This document shows, one piece after another, positions 22,690 to 33,110 of a stretch of 64,000 nucleotides of DNA. The number at the start of each line of letters is the position of its first letter. Within the stretch, counting starts at the first letter, position 1. Origin of the DNA: Eutreptiella sp. 'Long Island Sound 2002' (Eukaryota > Euglenozoa > Euglenophyceae > Eutreptiales > Eutreptiaceae); assembly GCA_964036045.1 (NCBI GenBank), contig OZ038384.1:39906844-39970843 (forward strand), read 5' to 3'. Both the position numbers and the translations under genes were made by a program. The notes beneath the pieces are model-generated. The model ran no database searches, was not told where the DNA came from, and was given only the letters and a program-made list of their open reading frames with translations.

Positions 22690-23800
22690 CTCCACACCAC
22701 CATGTTCCCTTGTATAGCCCTTGTTATGCCTTTCTCTCGGGACACCCTTACCGAGCTTAACATGACGCTCGTGCGTTTGAGTGGGGCCAAGAGTTTGCGG
22801 GACCCTTTGGTCTCCCGACTCCTTGGTGAGTGGGTGGGTCCATCTTCCTTGGCCCGGGCCCGATGGTCCGAGGCCACAGAGGTTGGCAACCCCTCCCTTA
22901 TTCGTAACAAGCAAAGGCGGTGAAGAGGCGGTGAAGCAATATGCCTCCCTCCTCTTCCCGGCCCCGGACTTCACCGGCCTCCTCATGGACTTAAACATCC
23001 CCAAGCTTGGCTTCCGGCACGTGTCGGAGTACATGAGCCGCCGGGGTTCGGCCTACACGGCCGCAACGGGCCTCCCGTTCCCCCGCCCCATCCCCACTCG
23101 GGATACGTTCACGGACACGTGGAAGGAGTTGGTCACCCCCCTTGACCTACGGCCACCCGTGTCCGTCCCCAATCCCCCCGCGAGTGGGCGCTCTTGGCCG
23201 CTACCCTCATGGGCCCGGTACGTTCAATCACGCCCATCCCTAGTGGACACCATCGATTGGACAAGGCCCCTCACCTTCATTGTGCGTGGGGATGCGTACC
23301 CGTGCACCGGTGGTAGTTGGACCCAACTCTCCATTGGGCTCCTCAACCACGGCGCACGGGGCCGCACACCCGCGTACTTGTGGGTGATAGGGATGGCCGT
23401 GTGCGGGGACAAGGACATGGCGGCACTAGCAACGATATGGGCCGATAACTTGAAGGTTTGTGGCCCATTCGTTGTTTGTTAATTTTTGCATCAATTTCTC
23501 GAGATTAATATCTAGATTTCGGTTAATATTAACGCCGACTGAAAAATTAACTTAAAATTAATCTCGAAAAATTAATGTAAATATTAACACATGGTTTTTT
23601 TGGAGGTGTTGCAGTCTATTGATGACCGCAAGGGGTTCTAGTGGGCAACACCTAGGGTGCCCGGTGAGCTAGCCATTCGGGATGACCACCCCCTAGTGCA
23701 CCGCTTCATTGGCGCCTCTAGATGGCCCATAGTGGGCACTACATACAAAGTATACAACATCAATGCACCTTTTCTTGTATGGAATGGGAAGAAACACACG
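22690..23800 (+). pseudogene. Decayed gene of the 4.3-kb transposon, transposase candidate
   Basis: Frame 1 (about 22724-22915) reads DTLTELNMTLVRLSGAKSL...VGPSSLARARWSE and then shifts into a second frame (22913-23455). That frame reads YASLLFPAPDFTGLLMDLNI, PRPIPTRDTFTDTWKELV, RPLTFIVRGDAYPCTGGSW, GMAVCGDKDMAALATIWADN. An AT-rich 159-base intron is inferred (AAG|GTTTGT at 23456, GTTGCAG ending 23614, phase 0). After it comes SIDDRKGF-TAG-WATPRVPG...NINAPFLVWNG. The Asp residues in VRGDAYP and CGDKDM could be catalytic, but I cannot assign a family. The frameshift and one TAG mark it as dead. Confidence 0.5.
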
Positions 23801-23812
23801 CACACACACACA

Positions 23813-24013
23813 TACACACACAATGATATTGGCACCCCCCCACACACCCAACCCCTCCCACACACATCCCTCCTTGCTCCTTCCTCTCTCCTCCCGTTGC
23901 CCTTGCGCTTAAGGTTTGGGAGGGCCCTTTCTTTCCATAAGTTATTTTTTTGAGGAAAAGATTGAAAATTGTTGAAGATCGTTGAAAATTGAGCAAGGAG
24001 AAAAAGGTTGTAG

Positions 24014-24049
<36 letters not shown>

Positions 24050-24112
24050 ACGCATGTGTGTCCATTGTGGCTAGTTTCTAGGTTGTAGAATGCCCCAAAG
24101 GAGAGAAAGGGG
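23813..24112 (+). repeat. Segmental duplicate, copy 1
   Basis: Nearly identical to 26201-26489: AATGATATTGGCACCCCCCC, then the CTTGCTCCTTCCTCTCTCCT stretch, the GTTGAAGATCGTTGAAAATT stretch, a TG tract and TGTAGAATGCCCCAAAGGAG. Both copies follow a CA tract. Confidence 0.9.
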
Positions 24113-24139
24113 CTAGTTCAGGTTTCATTGGCAATGCCA

Positions 24140-25725
24140 CCCTCCCTCCTCTTGGTATTGTGGTGTGTGGGGGTGGGCTATGGTGTGTGGAGGTGTGGTG
24201 TGTGGGGTTGTGGTGTGTGGGGTTGTGGGGTGCGGGGGTGTGGGTTTTAGGGCTGTGGTGTGTGGAGGTGTGATGTTTGGGGTTGTGGGGTGTGGGGCTG
24301 TGCCCCCCCCCCCCCCCCCGAAAAGCACCATCAAATTTGTGTCTAAGCCCCGCAGTATGCAACCCCCCCACACCCCTAAAGCCCCCCTCCGGAAGTCCCC
24401 CCCCCCCCGGGTACCTGAAATGGTGAGGCCCAACAAGTATGCATGCCCTGCGGTGTGTGTGGGTGTGCGTTATGCACTTTTTTTCACGTTAATTTTTGCG
24501 TCGCTTTCGTTAATTTTTTGAGATTAATACAAACCTTCACGTCGATTAATAATTAATATATTAATTAATTTTTGGCTCGATAATATTAATTTCCAGAAAT
24601 TAGTTCAGGGGGTCAAAAATTAACTTTTGGTCTTTTGTGTTTTTTTCGGACTGCACACCCCCAACAGCCCACAGACCCACACCACAAACCCCAAACCCCC
24701 ACAGCGGCACCCCCCACAGCCCCAAGCACCGCAGCCCCAAAGGGCACCGTGCCCGACATACCATGACCCCAGAGCCCAACAACCCACAGCCCCTGAGCCC
24801 CACACCCCACAGCCCCAAGCACCACAATCCAAATTATCACAGCACGGCACGCCACAGCCCCAGACCCTACAACCCAACAAACCATAGCCCAACACACCAC
24901 ATCACCCCACCGCACAGCCCAATGCCCCACTGCCCCACACAGCAAAACCGCACACACAGCCCCATGCACCACAGCCCTGCACACCACAACCCCAAACGCA
25001 CCGCCTTACATCCCACAGCCCCACACCACGCAGCTCCACACCCCACAGACCCACACCCCACAAGCCCAAGCACCACAGCCCCTAACATGCCACAACCCCA
25101 CACCCTGCAGCCCAACACACCACAGCCCTACACCCCACAGGGCCACACCCCACAGCCCACACGCCACAGCCCCACACACCACAACCCCACAGGCCACGGC
25201 CCCACACACCCCAGCCCTGTACACTACATTGCCACACCCCACAACCCCACACACCCTAGCCGGACACCCCAAAGGCCCACGGCTAGTTCAGGTTTCATTG
25301 GCAATGCCACCCCCCCCCCTTGGTATTGTGGTGTGTGATGTTTGGGGCTATGGGGTCTAGGGTTATGGTTCCTAGGGCTGTGGTGTGTGGGTGTGTGGGT
25401 TCGTGGGGCTGTGGTGTGTGGACCTATGGTACGTCTTGGTGTGGTTTCTAGGGCTGTGGTGTGTGGGGGTGTGATGTTTGGGGCTTTGCTGTGTGGGGGA
25501 GTGGTTTCTAGGATTCTGATGTTTGGGGCTGAGGTTTTTGGGGTTGTGGTCTGTGGGGCTGTGGTGTGGGGTTGTGGTGGGTACGGCTGTGGTATATGGG
25601 TGTGTGGTGGACATGTGTGGGGTTTGGTGTCAGGTGCTACGGTGTGTAGGGCTGTTGCATGGGCTGGGGGGGGTGTTGTGGGGGTGCATTGCAGCCCTGT
25701 GGTGGGTTGTGGTGCATTGTGGGTG
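24140..25725. repeat. Strand-biased G/T-rich and C/A-rich degenerate repeat blocks
   Basis: The plus strand is G/T-rich at 24140-24300 (GGGGTTGTGGTGTGTGG-like units), C/A-rich at 24655-25280 (CCACAGCCCCA-like units), and G/T-rich again at 25310-25725. The blocks are thus inverted relative to each other. The segment GGCTAGTTCAGGTTTCATTG occurs at both 24111 and 25281, at the start of each G-rich block. All long ORFs here are low-complexity artefacts. Confidence 0.85.
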
Positions 25726-26113
25726 AACAAAATCAGTGCGCGAGGGACTGGGGGGCATAATTAATTTTTGGGACAACTTTTTAATTTCTGGTAAGTTGAT
25801 ACAATCGGTTAATTTCTAATATTTGGAACGCCGGCCCAAAAATAAAAATTAAGAAATTAACACCGGAGGTCTAAAACTTAAATGGAAACAATGGGGGCAA
25901 TGTGGGGCTTTGGTGTGTGCGCTTGTGGTGTGATTAATATTTGAAAAGTTAAAAATTAAAGAGTCGCCAGCATTAATATTAGTCTCACAAATACTAACCC
26001 TACTTTGCAAATATTAACCCTCCATAAAAATGCACAACAACAAGCCAAACATGCTAGGGGGCATGCATAATTGTTGTGCCTTACCAAAATGGATATCCCC
26101 CCTTCCCCTTTTT

Positions 26114-26114
<1 letters not shown>

Positions 26115-26210
<96 letters not shown>

Positions 26211-26490
26211 GATATTGGCACCCCCCCACACCCCAACTCTGCCACACACATCCCTCCTTGCTCCTTCCTCTCTCCTCCCGTTGCCCTTGCGCTTAAGGTT
26301 TGGGAGGGCCCTTTCTTTCCAAAGGTTATTTTTTTGAGGAAAAGATTGAAAATTGTTGAAGATCGTTGAAAATTGAGGAAGGAGAAAAAGGTTGTAGGTA
26401 TGTGTGTGTGTGTGTGTGTGTGTGTGCACGCATGTGTGTCCATTGTGGCTAGTTTCTCGGTTGTAGAATGCCCCAAAGGAGATAAAGGGC
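26115..26490. repeat. (CA)~47 microsatellite and segmental duplicate, copy 2
   Basis: A long CA tract (about 26116-26208, one CG interruption), then the second copy of the 23813-24112 segment. Confidence 0.9.
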
Positions 26491-26734
26491 CAAAAATTAA
26501 AAACAAAAATTAAAGCCGAGAGCCATTTTAACATTTTGAAACAACCACATGGGTAGGACCCCCCCCCCACCAACCCTCGGGGGGAAATGACACCCAAGCC
26601 CGTAAGGCAACCCATGGGGGCCATAATTTTCACGGCAAACCCCCTAACCCCCCCTAAAAACATTGAAGCTTGAGATTAACGTGTTAATTTTTGGCCAGGT
26701 ATGAAATATGTTGGGTTTAATCTAGGTCACTAGG

Positions 26735-27819
26735 GTTGGCGTGGCCCCTCCACGTGGGGACACGGACTATCCCCAACTCGCGAGGCCACGCCAAGGGGTG
26801 AGAGTCCATATCCCCAAGTCCAAGGGCCATGCCAAGGCTTGGGAGTCCATAACCCCAAATCGAGGGGCCATGCCAAGGCGTGGGAGTCCCTATACCCATT
26901 TTGACAGGCCTCATCCAGGGGTGGGAGTCCGTATCCCCATGTAGAGGCGCCACACCTGGACGAGGGACGGACTCCCGCGGCTTGGTGTGGCCCCTCAAGT
27001 GGGGGATACGGACTCCCGCGGCTTGGCGTGGCCCCTCGAGTGGGGGATACGGACTCCCACACGTTGGTGTGGCCCCGCGAGTTGGGGATACAGACTCCCA
27101 CACGTTGGTGTGGCCCCTCGAGTTGGGGATTGGGACTCCAACGCCTTGGCGTGGCCCCTCGAGTTTGGAATATGCGCTCCCACGCCATCGTGTGGCCCCA
27201 TGAGTTGGGGACACGGACTCCCATGCCTTAGCGGGGGCCCTCAGGTTGGGGATATGGACTCCCACGCCTTGCCATGGCCCTTGGACTTGAGGATACGCCC
27301 TCCTACGCCTTGGTGTGGCCCCTTGAGTTGGGGATAAAAACTCCCACACCTGGGCGTGGCACTTCGAGTTTGGGATACGGAATCCCGCACCTTGGTGTGG
27401 CCTCTCCGGTGGGGGATACGGAATCCCACCCCTTGGCGTTGCCTGTCTAGTGGGGGCTACAGACCCCCACCCCTTGGCGTGGCCCCTCCACATGGGGATA
27501 CGGACTCCCACGCCTTGGCGAGGACCCTCTAGTCGGGGCTACGAACTGCCACCCCTTGGTGTGGCCCCTCAAATCGGGGATACGGATTCCCTCGCCTGGG
27601 CGTGGCCCGCAAGGTGGGGGTACGGACTCGCATACCTTGGCTTGGCCCCACGAGTCGGGGATACGGACTCCTTGGCCTTGCTGTGGCCCCTCGAGTTGGG
27701 GATAGGGACTGCCAGGCCTTGGCATGGCCCCTCAGGTTGGAGGTATGGACCCCCACGCCTTGGCGTGGCCCCTCCACATGGGGATATGGACTCCCAGGCC
27801 TTGGCAAGGCCTCTTGGGC
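26735..27819. repeat. 41-bp minisatellite array B, with an orientation switch
   Basis: Same family as array A, about 26 units. Units from about 26760 to 26960 run in reverse (CATGCCAAGGCTTGGGAGTC); from about 26965 onward they run forward. The array stops at the fold-back element's left end. Confidence 0.93.
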
Positions 27820-30304
27820 CCTTGGTGCACACTGGAAAACCCAATTTCCTTCTAGCCTAGATGGCGCTAGAACAGCTAGAACGAAAAAAGCGGGGTTTAC
27901 GCCAACCCGTGGGTGTGGGGGTTAGGTGATATCAATGGTGGAACTTGGCCCCACAGGACTATTCTGGGGGTCCAAATCTCATTTTTCAAAAAAACACATT
28001 TTTGACCCCGAAACGAAGACAACAAAAAAGTGTTCTAGCGACGGTCTAGCGACGTTCTAGCGAACACGCCGTTCTAGCGTGTTCGCTAGAACGTCGCTAG
28101 AACGTTCTAGCTTAGAACACAACTAGAACAAAAAGATTCATGCATGTGTCGCATCTAAGGGACACCGAAGTGGGGGTCGGGTGGGGGGGGGTAATACACA
28201 TACACTCATGAAAACCACTAGACTTGAAGCATGCATAGGCATATGTGCCCCCCGCAAAAAAACAGTTTGGCATAGAGACAACACACGACATAAGATGTCA
28301 AGGGTGGGGAGGGTGGGGTACGAGGCCGAACACAAGCACCGCACAAACACCCCTTGAGTGTCGAGCTATCAACCCCCCCCCCCCCTTTCCATGTTGTGGT
28401 CTGGGTTGTGGGGCTACTCTTCTTGTTGTGATTAAGGTTAGGGAGGGTATCCATTACCTTTTTGTAGGTGTGTTTTTGTTTTTTGAATTGGGTGAAGAAG
28501 TGCGTACATAGTGACACCAAGAGGTAGGTGTGTTACTCCTTCCCTCCTGCCCGCCATGTGTGTTTGTGGTGTGGGGTTGTCTAGTATACTGATCTAGCGT
28601 TTTTTGAATTGGGTGAAGAAGTGCGTACATAGTGACACCAAGAGGTAGGTGTGTTACTCCTTCCCTCCTGCCCGCCATGTGTGTTTGTGGTGTGGGGTTG
28701 TCTAGTGTACTGATCTAGCGTCAGGAGCTGTGCTATGTGGGTCAGTGGTATGCTTTGTCCCCCCTCCTCCCAAGATATGGAACCCCCCCCCTCTGTGTGC
28801 ACTGGTACCTCGCTTGTTGCTTAGTTGGCTATTGGTTTTTGGGTTGCTTGGTTGGTTGTTGGGTTGGTTGGTTGGTTGTCGGTTGATTGGTTCTTGGACA
28901 TCTGAGATTGGCTGGTTGGTTGGTTGGTTGGTTGGTTGGTTGGTTGGTTGGTTGGTTGGTTGGTTGGTTGGTTGTTGGCTAGTTGCTAGGGTGTATGTGT
29001 GTGTGTGCACTGGTGCTGTAGCATTGTATGTGGTGCTACGTGGGGTGTATGTGTGTGTGTTGCTTGGACACGTGCTGTGTGGTGTTGTTGCACAGTGTGT
29101 CCGTGTGTTTGCATGCTTGTGCAGCCATTGCAAGGTTCTTTGGGGGGGTTGTGCACATTTCAGTTTGGCGTTCTAGCGGCATTCTAGCGAGGTTTTCTAG
29201 CGCCGTTCTAGCGCCGTTCTAGCGGCGCCGCTTCGCTTGCTAGAACGCCGCTAGAACACCTCGCTAGAACGCCGCTAGAACGCCAAAATGAAACGTGCAC
29301 AATCCCCCCAAAAGGCCCTTGCAATGGCTGCACAAGCATGCTTACACACAAACACAATGTGCAACAACACAACAGAGCATGTGTCCAGGCAACAAAGACA
29401 CATACACCCCAGCAACTAGCCAACAAGCAACCAAGCAACCAAGCAACCAACCAACCAACCAACCAACTAGCCAGCCAAACTCAGCTGTCCAAGAACCAAT
29501 CAACCAACAACCAACCAACCAAACCAACAACCAACCAAGCAGCCGGAAAACCAACAGCCAGCCAACCAACAAGCCTGGTACCAGTGCACACAGAGGGAGG
29601 GGGGGGTTTCATAACTTGGGATGAGGGGGGACGAAGCATACCGCTGACCCACACAGCACAATGCATAACCCAACTGAGGGGGGGGGGGGGGCAAGGGAGG
29701 AGGGATGGTGGGAAGGGCACACCTGTACACTGGACAACCACACGCCAAAGACACACATGGCGGGCAGGAGGGAAGGAGTAACACAACTACCTCTTGGTGT
29801 CACTGTGTACGCACTTCTTCACCCAATTCAAAAAACAAAAGTAGACCTGCAAAAAGGCAATGAATACCCTCCCTAACCTTAAGCACAACAAGCAGAGTAG
29901 CCCCACAACCTAGACCACAACATGGAAAGAGGGGGGGGGGGGGGGTGATAGCTCGACACTCAGGGGGTGTTTGTGTGGTGCTTGTGTTTGGCCTCTTACC
30001 CCACCCTCCCCACCCTTGACAATTGTATGTTGCGTGTTGTGTTGTGCATGTGCTCCCGCAAAACTGTGTGTATGCTGGGCGGGGGGGGCACATATGTGTA
30101 TGCATGCATCAAGTGTGTTGGTTGCTATGAGTGTGTGTGTCATGCACCCCCCAACCCACTGATAATTTGTTTTTTATCTTCTACCTATTCTACCAGTCTA
30201 GGCGTGAACGATTTGTGTGCTACGCTAGAACCATTCTAGGCTAGAACATCTAGACTAGAAGTTCTAGGCTAGAACGAAATTGGGTGTTCTATCGTGCACC
30301 AAGG
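27820..30304. mobile_element. 2.5-kb fold-back element with 38-bp TIR
   Basis: The left end (27820-27857, CCTTGGTGCAC...CCCAATTTC...TTCTAGCC) matches the reverse complement of the right end (30267-30304) at 33 of 38 positions. Inside, the arms are inverted copies over about 1 kb. The strand carrying (GGTT)n at 28912-28975 is mirrored by (CCAA)n at 29440-29530. The text at 28320-28370 (AAGCACCGCACAAACACCCC) is mirrored at 29950-29990, and 28480-28560 at 29760-29850. The centre (29163-29290) and outer flanks (28030-28130, 30215-30290) are dense in TTCTAGC/GCTAGAA hairpins. The left arm is longer, partly because of a 121-bp tandem duplication (28481-28722). No intact gene. Confidence 0.75.
28481..28722. 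repeat. 121-bp tandem duplication
   Basis: GAATTGGGTGAAGAAGTGCG starts at 28485 and again at 28606. The two units are almost identical over their full length. A single inverted copy lies in the opposite arm (about 29745-29840). Confidence 0.93.
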
Positions 30305-31090
30305 GAGTTGGGGATACGGACTCACGCTCCTTGGCGTGGCCCTTTGAATGGGGGATGGGGATTCCCATGCCTTGGTGTGGCCCGTCGAGTTGGGGATAGG
30401 GATTCCCACGCCATGGTGTGGCCCCTCGATTGGGGATACACACTCCCACGGGTTGGCGTGGCCCCACGAGTTGGGGATACGCACTCCCACGCCTTAGCGT
30501 GGCCCCTCAGGTTGGGGGTATGGACTCCCTCGCCTTGGCGTTGCACCTAAGCCTGGGATTACGCACTCCCACGCCTACGGAAGGATCCTCGGATTGGGAA
30601 AATGGACTCCCACGCCTTGCCATGGCCCTTGGACTTGAGGATAGGCACTTCTACGCCTTGGCGCCCTAGAGTTGGTGACACAGACTCCCACACTTTGCCG
30701 TGGCCCCTCGGGTGGGGTATGCCGAACCCCGCGCCTTGGCATTGCCCCTCGGGTGGGGGATAGGGACTCCCACGCCTTGCCTTCGCATGGCCACTTGAGT
30801 TGGGGATACGGGCTCCCGTGCCTTGGCGCGGCCCCTCCACATGAGGGTTCAAACTCCCAGGCCTTGGCAAGGCCTCTCAAGTTGGGGATATGGAATCTCA
30901 CCCCCCGGCGTGGCTCCTCGAGCTGGGAATACGGACTCGCACACGTTGGCAGGCCCCTCGAGGTGGGGGTACGGAGTGCCATGCCATCGCGTCGCCCCGC
31001 GAGTTGCGGATACGGACTCCCACGCCTTGCCATGGCCCCTCCACATGGCATATGGACTCCCACGCCTTTCCGGCCCTCTCAAGTTGGGTG
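30305..31090 (+). repeat. 41-bp minisatellite array C (about 19 units)
   Basis: Forward-oriented units with the same consensus as arrays A and B. The array resumes directly after the fold-back element and is replaced at about 31090 by a 47-bp repeat. Confidence 0.93.
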
Positions 31091-33110
31091 CACTGCCACA
31101 CTGCCCAGGGCCAGTGGGCAGTGGGACTCCTGCAATGCACTGCCTCATTGCTTGGGGGCAATAGGCATTGCAACTCCTGCAATGTGCGGTCCCACCAGGC
31201 GAGGGGACGGGGAGTCGTGCCTAGGAGGCGGTCGCTGCCCAAAGAGCGGTACTCCTACAATGCACTGCCACACTGCCTGGGTGCAGTGGGCAGTGCAACT
31301 CCTGCAATGCATTGCCGCACCCCCTTCGGGCTGTGGGCAGTGCAACTCCCGCAATGCACCGCCTCACTTCCCGGGGGCAGTGGGCGGTGCAATTCCCGCA
31401 ATACAATGCGTCAATGCTTGGGGGTAGTGGGCAGTAGAACTCCTGCAACGTACTGCCTCACTGCATGGGGGAAGTGGGCAGTGCAACTCCTGCAATGCAC
31501 TGCCTCATTGCTTGGGGGCAATGGGCATTGCAACTCCTGCAATGTGCGGTCCCACCAGGCGAGGGGACGGGGAGTCGTGCCCGGGAGGCGGTGGCTGCCC
31601 AAAGAGCGGTACTCCTACACTGCACTGCCACACTGCCTGGGTGCAGTGGGCAGTGCAACTCTTGCAATGCATTGCCGCACCCCCTTCGGGCTGTGGGCAG
31701 TGCAACTCCCGCAATGCACCGCCTCACTTCCCGGGGGCAGTGGGCGGTGCAATTCCCGCAATACAATGCGTCAATGCTTGGGGGTAGTGGGCAGTAGAAC
31801 TCCTGCCACGTACTGCCTCACTACATGGGGGCAGCGGGCAGTGCAACTCCTGCAATGCACTACGGTACTGCCCAAGGGCAGTGGGTAGTGCAACTCCTGG
31901 GATGCACTGCCGTACGGCTCAGGGGCGGTGGGCAGTGGAACTTTGCGATGTGCGGGCCCTCCTGCTGGGGGGAAGGGGAGTCCTGCCCAGGAGGCCGTCG
32001 CGGAACTCCTGAAAAGCACTGCCATACTGCCTGGGGGTAGTGGGTAGCGCAAGTCCTACAATGCACTGCCACACCGCCTGGGGACGGTGGGCTGTGGAAC
32101 TCCTCCAATGCGCGGGCCCACCAGCTGGGGGGACGGGGAGCCCTGCTCAAGAGGTGGTCGCTGCCTAAAGAGTGCATCTCCTACAATGCACTGCCACATT
32201 GCCTGTGGCAGTGGGCAGTGCAACTCCTGCAATGCAATGCCTCCGTACCAGTGGGCAGTGGGCAGTGGAGCTCCTACTTTGCACAGCCACACTGTCTTGG
32301 GGCCGTGGGCAATGGAACTCTTGCAATGCATTGCCACACTGCCTAGGGGCGGTGGGCAGTGGAACCCTTGCAATGCGCAGGGCCCCCCGCTGGGGGGATG
32401 AGCAGACCTGCCCACGAGGCGGTGGCTCCTTAAAGAGCGGAAGTCTTGCAATGCACGACCTCACTGTTTGTGGGCAATGGGGAGTGGCGCTCATGCTGCG
32501 CACTGCCACACTGTTTGGGGGCAGTGGGCAGTGCACCTCTTGCAATGCACTGCCACACTGCCTGTGGGTAGTGGGCAGTGCAACTCCTGCAATGCGCTGC
32601 CTCACTGCTTGTGGGGACTGGGCAGTGCAACTCGTGCCGTGCACCGCCACATTGTGCGGGGGCAGTGGGCAGTGCAAATCGTGCAATACAGTGCCTCACT
32701 ACTTGGGGGCGCCGGGCAGTGCAACTCCTGCAATGCATTGCCACACTGCCCGGGGGCGGTGGGCGGTGGACCTCCCGCAATGCAGTGCACTGCCATACTG
32801 CCTGTGGGTAGTGGGCAACGCAACTCCTGCAATGCACCGCCTCACTGCCTGTGGGCAGTGGGCGGTGCAACTCGTGCCGTGCACTGCCAAACTGTGTGGG
32901 GGCAGTGAGTAGTGGAACTCTTGCAATGCTCTGCCGCACTGCGTGTCGGCAATGGGCAGTGCAATCCCTGCAATGCACTGTCTCACTGCCTTGGCTCAGT
33001 GGGCAGTGCAACTCGTGCAATACAGTGCCTCACTACCTGGGAGGAGTGGCCATTGATGCATTGCCACACCGCCTGGGGGCGGTGGGCCGTGGAACGCAAG
33101 CAATGCGCGG
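31091..33110 (+). repeat. 47-bp minisatellite with a 360-bp higher-order duplication
   Basis: Unit starts at 31261, 31308 and 31355 give a 47-bp period. The consensus is about TGCACTGCCACACTGCCTGG, then GGGCAGTGGGCAGTGCAACT, then CCTGCAA. The block from about 31141 to 31500 is repeated almost exactly 360 bases later (31501-31860). It includes a non-canonical insert (CCACCAGGCGAGGGGACGGG) that also recurs in diverged form near 31950, 32115 and 32385. The ORFs of up to 332 codons here come from the repeat. Confidence 0.93.

Larger units (their letters stand above)
22429..26731. mobile_element. 4.3-kb DNA transposon with 15-bp TIR, inserted in the 41-bp array
   Basis: The left end GTGACCTAGATTAAA (22430-22444) is exactly the reverse complement of the right end TTTAATCTAGGTCAC (26716-26730). 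On both sides the 41-bp minisatellite starts or stops at these sequences. Inside are a decayed intron-containing gene (22690-23800), AT-rich segments with AATTAAT motifs, strand-biased G-rich and C-rich blocks, and a ~300-bp duplicated segment. The target-site duplication is not clear. The family is not identified. Confidence 0.65.

Noticed and set aside
24637-25338. 233-codon His/Pro-rich ORF and antisense Gly/Val/Cys-rich ORFs
   Set aside because: Low-complexity translation of CCACAGCCCCA-like repeats.
26030-26663. Val-Cys or His-Thr repeat ORFs
   Set aside because: CA/TG dinucleotide tract.
31091-33110. CRISPR-like array (regular short repeats)
   Set aside because: Units are contiguous with no unique spacers and the context is eukaryotic.
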